A stretch of 64,000 bases of DNA, taken from Gemmatimonadota bacterium. Lineage in GTDB: Bacteria; Latescibacterota; UBA2968; GCA-2709665. Below are positions 58,989-64,000 of the stretch, piece after piece. The notes under the pieces were generated by a model. It ran no database searches. It was not told the DNA's origin and saw nothing but the letters and a program-made list of their open reading frames with translations. The stretch covers positions 1 through 64,000 of the forward strand of contig JAPPFJ010000034.1 in NCBI GenBank assembly GCA_028877215.1. Direction: 5' to 3'. How positions within the stretch are numbered: position 1 is the stretch's first letter; each line of letters opens with the position of its first letter. The position numbers and the translations under genes are program-made.

Positions 58989-60020
58989 ATGGCAATGCAC
59001 CTGGTAACGGGCGGCTCGGGATTCCTGGGCAGCCATATCGTCCGGCGGTTGCTCGCGCTGGGTGAGGGCGTAAGGGTTCTGGATGTCATCGATTCGCCCG
59101 ACCGCCCCCGCGGCGCGGAGTTCGTTGCGTGCGATATTCGCGACCGGCGCGGCGTGCGGGGGGCGATGACGGGCGTGCAATTCGTGTATCACAACGTCGC
59201 CCTGGTGCCTCTGGCGAAGGCGGGCGGGGATTTCCGGCGCGTCAACGTGGAAGGCACGCGGATTGCCGCGCGCGCCGCGCTTGACGCCGGCGTCCGGCTG
59301 TTTACACACATGTCGTCATCGGCGGTTTTCGGCATCCCTGACACGTGTCCGATTACCTGCGACACGCCGATGGCGCCTGTCGAAGATTACGGTCGCGCGA
59401 AGCTCGCGGCGGAGCAGGAGGTCCGGAAAGCAGCGCGGAAAGGGTTGCCCTGTCTGATTCTTCGCCCGCGGACCATCATCGGGCCGGGCAGGCTGGGCAT
59501 TTTTCAGATCCTGTTCGAATGGATTCGCGACGGCCGGAACATCTACGTCATCGGCAACGGTGGCAATCCCTTTCAGTTTGTCCATGTCGACGACCTGGTA
59601 ACGGCCGCGCTGCTGGGCGCGGAGAAAGAGACGCAGGGCGTATTCAATATCGGCGCAGACCGGTTTGCGACGCTGCGCGACGATCTGGGCGCAATCATCA
59701 GACACGCCGGCAGCAGGACTGAAATTGTGGGATTGCCGGTCGGACTGACCGTGTCTGTCCTGAAGCTCCTGGATGTTTTGAAAATATGTCCGCTTGCTCC
59801 CTGGCACTACCTGACCTATCACAAGCCATTCTATTTCGACCTCTCGGAGCCGATGAAACAGCTTGGCTGGAAGCCCCTGTACGGCAACGCGGAGATGATG
59901 ATCCAGGCGTACGACTGGTACATCGAGCGAGGATCTCCGACACATGGCGCGGGCGCGAGGTCGATTCACCGGGACCCCGTGAAGCAGGGCGTGCTCCGAC
60001 TGCTCAAATGGTTGTCCTGA
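58989..60020 (+). CDS. NAD-dependent epimerase/dehydratase (extended SDR, second)
   Basis: 343 residues. MHLVTGGSGFLGSHIVRRLL is the NAD motif; YGRAKLAAEQEVRKAARKGL holds the YxxxK pair, with SSSAVF as the Ser region. LILRPRTIIGPGRLGIFQIL and NGGNPFQFVHVDDLVTAALL follow the usual order. The closing segment (YHKPFYFDLSEPMKQLGWKP) resembles sugar-nucleotide epimerases and 3-beta-HSD-like enzymes alike. No good Shine-Dalgarno is visible. It is followed by a terminator. Confidence 0.88.
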   Translation: MAMHLVTGGSGFLGSHIVRRLLALGEGVRVLDVIDSPDRPRGAEFVACDIRDRRGVRGAMTGVQFVYHNVALVPLAKAGGDFRRVNVEGTRIAARAALDAGVRLFTHMSSSAVFGIPDTCPITCDTPMAPVEDYGRAKLAAEQEVRKAARKGLPCLILRPRTIIGPGRLGIFQILFEWIRDGRNIYVIGNGGNPFQFVHVDDLVTAALLGAEKETQGVFNIGADRFATLRDDLGAIIRHAGSRTEIVGLPVGLTVSVLKLLDVLKICPLAPWHYLTYHKPFYFDLSEPMKQLGWKPLYGNAEMMIQAYDWYIERGSPTHGAGARSIHRDPVKQGVLRLLKWLS

Positions 60021-60155
60021 AACCGGCAATCTCGCCTGCACGTAGCGACAACAGAATCCGGGAACTCCGGCGGGATTCGGTCGTTATTCCAATCAGGCAT
60101 TCAGGACCGGGTGGACGGGTGTATTTCGAACAACCTGACGGCTTGCTGAACAGTG

Positions 60156-60183
60156 AAGCCCGGCGACAACGCCGGGCTTTTCT
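60156..60183 (+). terminator. Rho-independent terminator
   Basis: AAGCCCGGCG pairs with CGCCGGGCTT around ACAA, followed by TTTCTG. It ends the epimerase transcript. Nothing else is apparent in 60021-60290. Confidence 0.85.
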
Positions 60184-60290
60184 GCGTCTGGACTCGACCG
60201 AGGGTCGCCGCGACCTGGTTTCACGGGAGACCCGCGAGCGGCGGTGGTTGGTTTCACGGAGAGACAATTCAACGCGAATGGGGGCGTCCG

Positions 60291-62528
60291 TTGAGTGCAT
60301 TGCGCATTCTGACACTGGTTCTCCTATTACCTGGCGTCGTCGGGGCGGCCACGCTGAGCGGATTCGTGACGGATCGCACCAGCGGAGAGTCGCTCCCCTA
60401 CTCGAACGTGGTTCTGCGAGGCGACGCATCGCCGCTGGGCGCGCTGAGCAACGTGGACGGGTATTTTGCAATCCAGCATATTCCCCCCGGCGAATATACC
60501 TTTATAGCCTCCTTTATCGGATACCGGAGCTTCGTGGATACCCTCCGGTTCTCCGGCGCCGAGTTGAGGGAACTGAACGTGCAGCTGGTCCCGGAGCCGA
60601 TTCTGTCGCGCGAGATCGTTGTCGAAGGGGACCCGTACGAGGCGGAACGGAACGTGCAGACGGGCTTCGTCACGCTGGAGACGGCGCAGTTGCAGGAATT
60701 GCCGGCAGTAGGTGAAACGGATCTTCTGCGCAGCCTTCAGTTGCTGCCCGGCATACAGGCAGCTTCAGATTTTACAAGCGGGTTGTATATCCGCGGCGGT
60801 GGGCCGGACCAGACGCTGATCCTGCTGGATCAGATTCCACTTTATAACCCCACGCACGCGTTCGGTTTCTTTTCCACGTTCAATCCGGACGCCATCAAGG
60901 ATATGAGCCTGCACAAGGGCGCGTATCCGGCACAGTACGGCGGACGACTGGGGGCCGTTCTGGACGTGCGCAATCGCGACGGCAACCGGAAGGGATTCGA
61001 GGGATCGGGAGGAATCAGCCTGATTTCCGCCCGGATGACGCTGGAGGGACCCGCGGGCAACGGCTCATGGATGGTCTCCGGCCGGCGGACGTACCTGGAA
61101 CCGGTTCTTTCCCTGATCAGGGACGAGGACACCGAAGTGCCGTATTATTACTTCTACGATACGAACGCGAAATTCAATCGGGATTTTGGTGATGGCGACA
61201 AACTGATGTTCAGCGGATACTTCGGACGCGACGACCTGGAACTCGACCTGGATGACGGTAGTTTTTTCAATGTAAGGTGGGGCAATACCGCGTTCACGGG
61301 TCGATGGACCCATGTGTTTTCCCCAGCGGTCTTCGGCAATCTCGTCCTGTCAGGCAGCAAATACGAAAGCAACACGGAAGTCCGCGTGATCGAGACCCCC
61401 ATTGAGTTTTCCAACGGGATCACGGATATCACGGTCAAGGGGGACCTGGACTTCTTCGCAAGCAGCCGGCATTCCCTGAATTTCGGGTTTATCGGCACGT
61501 GGTTCGACTTCGCGTACAAACAGAGTTTCAACCAGGACGATCAATTGGATATCCGCGAAAGGCCCTTCCTTTTCTCGGCGTACGCGCAGGACCTGTGGCA
61601 GCCCCGGCCCGAGACGAGCGTGAGACTGGGCGCGCGATCGAACTATTTCACCGAAGGAAACAGGTTTCACGTCGAACCCCGATTCGCGCTGAGCCATGGC
61701 ATCACGCCCGAGTTGAAACTGAAGTTGGGCGGCGGGTCATACAGACAGTACATCCAGCTGGTGACCACCGAGGTCTTCAGCGGCGGCGACGTCTGGGTGC
61801 CTCTCGACGAGACCGTGGAGCCCGGTCGTTCCTGGCAGGGGGTGGCTGGCTTCGAGTGGGAACCGTCGAAGCGGTATCAGCTTTCAGTAGAAGGGTACTA
61901 TACGGACCTTGCGAATCTTGTGCTTTTCGACAACAACGTTGCCGTCGGATCCGAAGCCGGCACTTCGGAAGACACGTTTGTGAGCGGCGGTACCGGCTTT
62001 GCAGCAGGTGTTGAGTTTTTCTTGCAGAGGCGCACCGGGTCGGTCACCGGATGGATCGGATATACACTGGGATGGACTCGTCGCCGTTTTCAGGAGTTGA
62101 ACGGGGGAAAGCGTTTTCCGCCCAAGTACGACAGGCGGCACGATCTTTCTTTTGTGAGCAACTGGCGGGTGGGCAGGTGGACACTGGGCGCCAATTTGCT
62201 GTATGCGACGGGACAGGCGTTTACGCCCGGGTCGGCGGTCTACCGGCTGCGGCGTCCCACGGAGCCGGAAGCAGGAATCAGGAACTATGCGCTGCCGGCC
62301 GACCGGAATAGCGCGCGGCTGCTGCCGTACCACAGGCTGGACCTGAGCATCAAACGTCAATTCAGTCTGTTCGGCGTCGACGCGGAGGCGTACCTTCAGG
62401 TGTTCAACGTCTACAGTCGCCGCAACGAATGGTTCATCGAGTTCGAACCGGACGAAATCCATACCGAACCCGAGGTCGTGAAGATGCTGCCGGTCGTGCC
62501 GACGCTGGGTATAAATTATGCCTTCTGA
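60291..62528 (+). CDS. TonB-dependent receptor with carboxypeptidase-regulatory N-terminal domain
   Basis: 745 residues from a TTG that begins a good signal peptide (LSALRILTLVLLLPGVVGAA); a longer reading from 60153 crosses the terminator. Residues 20-100 are a CarboxypepD_reg-like domain (LSGFVTDRTSGESLPYSNVV, FIGYRSFVDTLRFSG). The plug follows (VGETDLLRSLQLLPGIQAAS, SGLYIRGGGPDQTLILLDQI) and a 22-strand-type barrel (SLHKGAYPAQYGGRLGAVLD). Its last residue is Phe. It takes up a large ligand through the outer membrane with TonB energy. The lipoprotein after it is the typical FCB partner. A clear TonB box was not found. Confidence 0.9.
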   Translation: MSALRILTLVLLLPGVVGAATLSGFVTDRTSGESLPYSNVVLRGDASPLGALSNVDGYFAIQHIPPGEYTFIASFIGYRSFVDTLRFSGAELRELNVQLVPEPILSREIVVEGDPYEAERNVQTGFVTLETAQLQELPAVGETDLLRSLQLLPGIQAASDFTSGLYIRGGGPDQTLILLDQIPLYNPTHAFGFFSTFNPDAIKDMSLHKGAYPAQYGGRLGAVLDVRNRDGNRKGFEGSGGISLISARMTLEGPAGNGSWMVSGRRTYLEPVLSLIRDEDTEVPYYYFYDTNAKFNRDFGDGDKLMFSGYFGRDDLELDLDDGSFFNVRWGNTAFTGRWTHVFSPAVFGNLVLSGSKYESNTEVRVIETPIEFSNGITDITVKGDLDFFASSRHSLNFGFIGTWFDFAYKQSFNQDDQLDIRERPFLFSAYAQDLWQPRPETSVRLGARSNYFTEGNRFHVEPRFALSHGITPELKLKLGGGSYRQYIQLVTTEVFSGGDVWVPLDETVEPGRSWQGVAGFEWEPSKRYQLSVEGYYTDLANLVLFDNNVAVGSEAGTSEDTFVSGGTGFAAGVEFFLQRRTGSVTGWIGYTLGWTRRRFQELNGGKRFPPKYDRRHDLSFVSNWRVGRWTLGANLLYATGQAFTPGSAVYRLRRPTEPEAGIRNYALPADRNSARLLPYHRLDLSIKRQFSLFGVDAEAYLQVFNVYSRRNEWFIEFEPDEIHTEPEVVKMLPVVPTLGINYAF

Positions 62529-62552
62529 AATCGAAACGGGTCTGGTGAAACC

Positions 62553-63482
62553 ATGATATCGCGAAATACGGTCGCGTCGGTATTGACGGCAGCATCCTGC
62601 CTCTTGGTCGCGGCCTGCCAGGCCGAACGGACACCCGAATCGTTGTACGGTCCGGACGCGGCGGGCGAACTCGTACTCGACGGACTGCTGATTGTCGGAC
62701 GGCCGCTGCCCCCGGTATTCGTGACACAGACGGTGGCCGTGGGCGACAGCGACAGCCCGAGGCACGCCGTGGTGTCGGACGCCATCGTGGAACTTCGCCA
62801 GGGTGACCGGGTCTTCCGATATGCGCGGGATCCGGACGCGGGTCCGTTTCAGTATTCGCCCCCGGCAGATCCTCCTGTCGTGGCGCCTGCAACGACGTAC
62901 GTCATTGAGGTGGCCTCAAAGGGCAGGACGGCGCGGGCGACGACGGTCACGCCCTGGCCGGTCCGCGTGCGGGAGGCCGTTATTCTGGATCAGAGGACCG
63001 AAGCGGTGCTGCGAAGGCTGAAGACGTTTGCCGATCTGTCGGACGGGGTCTTTCTTGCGCCGGAAAACAGGGTGGTCTTCAAGGCCGGATTTCTCGAGGC
63101 CAGATTCGATCCGATCGACGTGCCGGGCTATCAGGTCGGCATTGTGAGTCTCGACCGAGGCGCCGATGAGGTCGCACGGGAACTGTCCGAAGACTCACCG
63201 GAACGCACGGGAAGTTCGCCGGCGATCGAGTCCACCGAAGGGAGTGTAAGGCTGCCGTGGTTCGCAATCTACTTCACCGGGCGTCACCTGATGCGGATCT
63301 ATGCGGTGGACAGGAACTGGTTTGACTACGTGCGCTCGGGGCCGGAGGCGCAGGAGGGCTGGTTCGGAGGGCTGGCGGGCGAGAATTTCAGGCGGCCGTT
63401 CTTTCACGTAGAGGGAGGGATCGGGCTCTTCGGGTCCGCATCCGTGGATTCCCTCGGATTCGTCGTGGTGGAGGAACAGTGA
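62553..63482 (+). CDS. DUF4249-type lipoprotein
   Basis: 309 residues. The signal peptide ends in a lipobox (LLVAACQAE, Cys about residue 22). GELVLDGLLIVGRPLPPVFV, then SDAIVELRQGD and PATTYVIEVASKGRTARATT, match DUF4249 proteins found downstream of TonB receptors in Bacteroidota-like genomes. It would be anchored to the outer membrane and help ligand capture, though no function is established for the family. It lies 24 bases after the receptor gene. Followed by a terminator. Confidence 0.75.
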   Translation: MISRNTVASVLTAASCLLVAACQAERTPESLYGPDAAGELVLDGLLIVGRPLPPVFVTQTVAVGDSDSPRHAVVSDAIVELRQGDRVFRYARDPDAGPFQYSPPADPPVVAPATTYVIEVASKGRTARATTVTPWPVRVREAVILDQRTEAVLRRLKTFADLSDGVFLAPENRVVFKAGFLEARFDPIDVPGYQVGIVSLDRGADEVARELSEDSPERTGSSPAIESTEGSVRLPWFAIYFTGRHLMRIYAVDRNWFDYVRSGPEAQEGWFGGLAGENFRRPFFHVEGGIGLFGSASVDSLGFVVVEEQ

Positions 63483-63510
63483 CGCGTGGATTAGAATGCG
63501 AAATTTGGTC

Positions 63511-63540
63511 AAGCCCGACGGTTCTGCCGCCGGGCTTTAT
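63511..63540. terminator. Hairpin terminator between convergent genes
   Basis: AAGCCCGACGG pairs with CCGCCGGGCTT around TTCTG with a T-rich tail (TATTTATGG). It terminates the DUF4249 transcript and may serve the convergent gene. Confidence 0.75.
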
Positions 63541-64000
63541 TTATGGCAGCGGCCGGCCGAACGACCTCGCAAATTCGATGAAGTCGGCGAAGTCGACCAC
63601 GCTGTCTCCGTTCAGGTCGTAGGTTGAGTCATCCGTGTTGAACGCCGCGGCAAGGGCGATGAAATCGCTGAAATCGACGCTGCCGTTGCCGTCGAAATCG
63701 GCCCGGGGGTTAGCGTAGACGACCTCGGGCGGCGGCCGCTCTTCCAGGACCTTCAGCGTCTGGTTGGGCTCGATCTCCATGAGTGTCTGAACGATTCCGC
63801 TCGGCCATCTGATTCTGATCGAGTCAATGATGGCACTCTTGCCGATGCCGAACGTGGGCCACAGGCTGTTCTGCGAGAAACTGCTGCCGCCGCTGGCCAC
63901 GTCGCGGATCTGGGTCCTGCCGCCGGCCGTAAGCAGGATCCTGGCGCCGATGGCCGACCGGTTGCTCTCCGTGCCCTCCAGTTTGATGCGGATCCAGTTG
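63541..64000 (-). CDS. ASPIC/UnbV-domain protein with dockerin-like tail, 3' part
   Basis: The frame is open past the right window edge, so the 5' part is missing. The visible 153 residues begin in an ASPIC/UnbV domain (NWIRIKLEGTESNRSAIGAR, then SIRIRWPSG), normally the last domain after FG-GAP repeats. The end is a pair of calcium-binding loops of dockerin type: DFDGNGSVDFSDFIALAAAF and DLNGDSVVDFADFIEFARSF. Secreted CRTAC1-like proteins of FCB bacteria and relatives have this order. The dockerin pair could attach it to a cohesin scaffold or simply bind calcium. Confidence 0.85.
   Translation of the reverse strand, partial: NWIRIKLEGTESNRSAIGARILLTAGGRTQIRDVASGGSSFSQNSLWPTFGIGKSAIIDSIRIRWPSGIVQTLMEIEPNQTLKVLEERPPPEVVYANPRADFDGNGSVDFSDFIALAAAFNTDDSTYDLNGDSVVDFADFIEFARSFGRPLP

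Noticed and set aside
60153-60290. Upstream start of the TonB receptor
   Set aside because: That start lies within the rho-independent terminator and hides the signal peptide.

Overview
The window is a GC-rich, densely coded bacterial chromosome segment holding 46 protein genes (two cut by the window edges) and one tRNA-Thr. Several traits suggest a Gram-negative, probably marine or metagenome-derived lineage of the FCB/Latescibacterota/Poribacteria kind. These are a TPR-GWxTD protein, a TonB receptor paired with a DUF4249-type lipoprotein, an ASPIC/UnbV-dockerin protein, and many sulfatase, heparinase, Gfo/Idh, phytanoyl-dioxygenase and ceramidase-like genes. The placement is inferred from gene content only. 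Many genes start with TTG or GTG behind good Shine-Dalgarno sites, and several neighbours overlap as GTGA or TGATG.

Layout. 1-8.1 kb: end of an outer-membrane barrel protein, a sorbosone-dehydrogenase lipoprotein, a TIM-barrel isomerase, an ABC-type ligand-binding lipoprotein, a small ORF behind a promoter whose spacer is a GAAC-N4-GTTC palindrome, and an archaeal-type adenylosuccinate-synthetase homologue divergent from a LysR regulator. 8.1-13.9 kb: TPR-GWxTD protein, glycerate kinase, DMT transporter, DUF1648-like membrane protein. 13.9-28.7 kb: a co-directional envelope/lipid block: TPR-parvulin, glycosyltransferase, TolC, a nucleotidyltransferase-CDP-alcohol phosphotransferase fusion, MlaC, an RND lipid transporter, an internally duplicated membrane protein, GMC oxidoreductase, Gfo/Idh, polyprenyl synthase and transaldolase.

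28.7-60 kb: a catabolic island. It has two cytosolic-looking heparinase II/III lyases with Cys4 motifs, two ceramidase-like hydrolases, a sulfatase, two further glycosidase-like proteins, GGT, an MR/MLE enzyme, a UxuA-like enzyme, PhyH, DadA-like and HIBADH-like enzymes, RraA, Ldh, Gfo/Idh, VOC and SDR epimerases. Together they look like a route for taking apart acidic or sulfated glycans and processing the uronate-like products. 60-64 kb: TonB receptor plus DUF4249 lipoprotein, then the 3' part of an ASPIC/UnbV-dockerin protein.

Two families of short, coding-free, terminal-inverted-repeat elements are scattered through the window. One is exactly 160 bp in three complete copies, with 4-bp target duplications in two of them; one copy lies between tRNA-Thr and its probable promoter. 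The other family is 129-212 bp and sits at 3' ends of genes, sharing bases with two stop codons.
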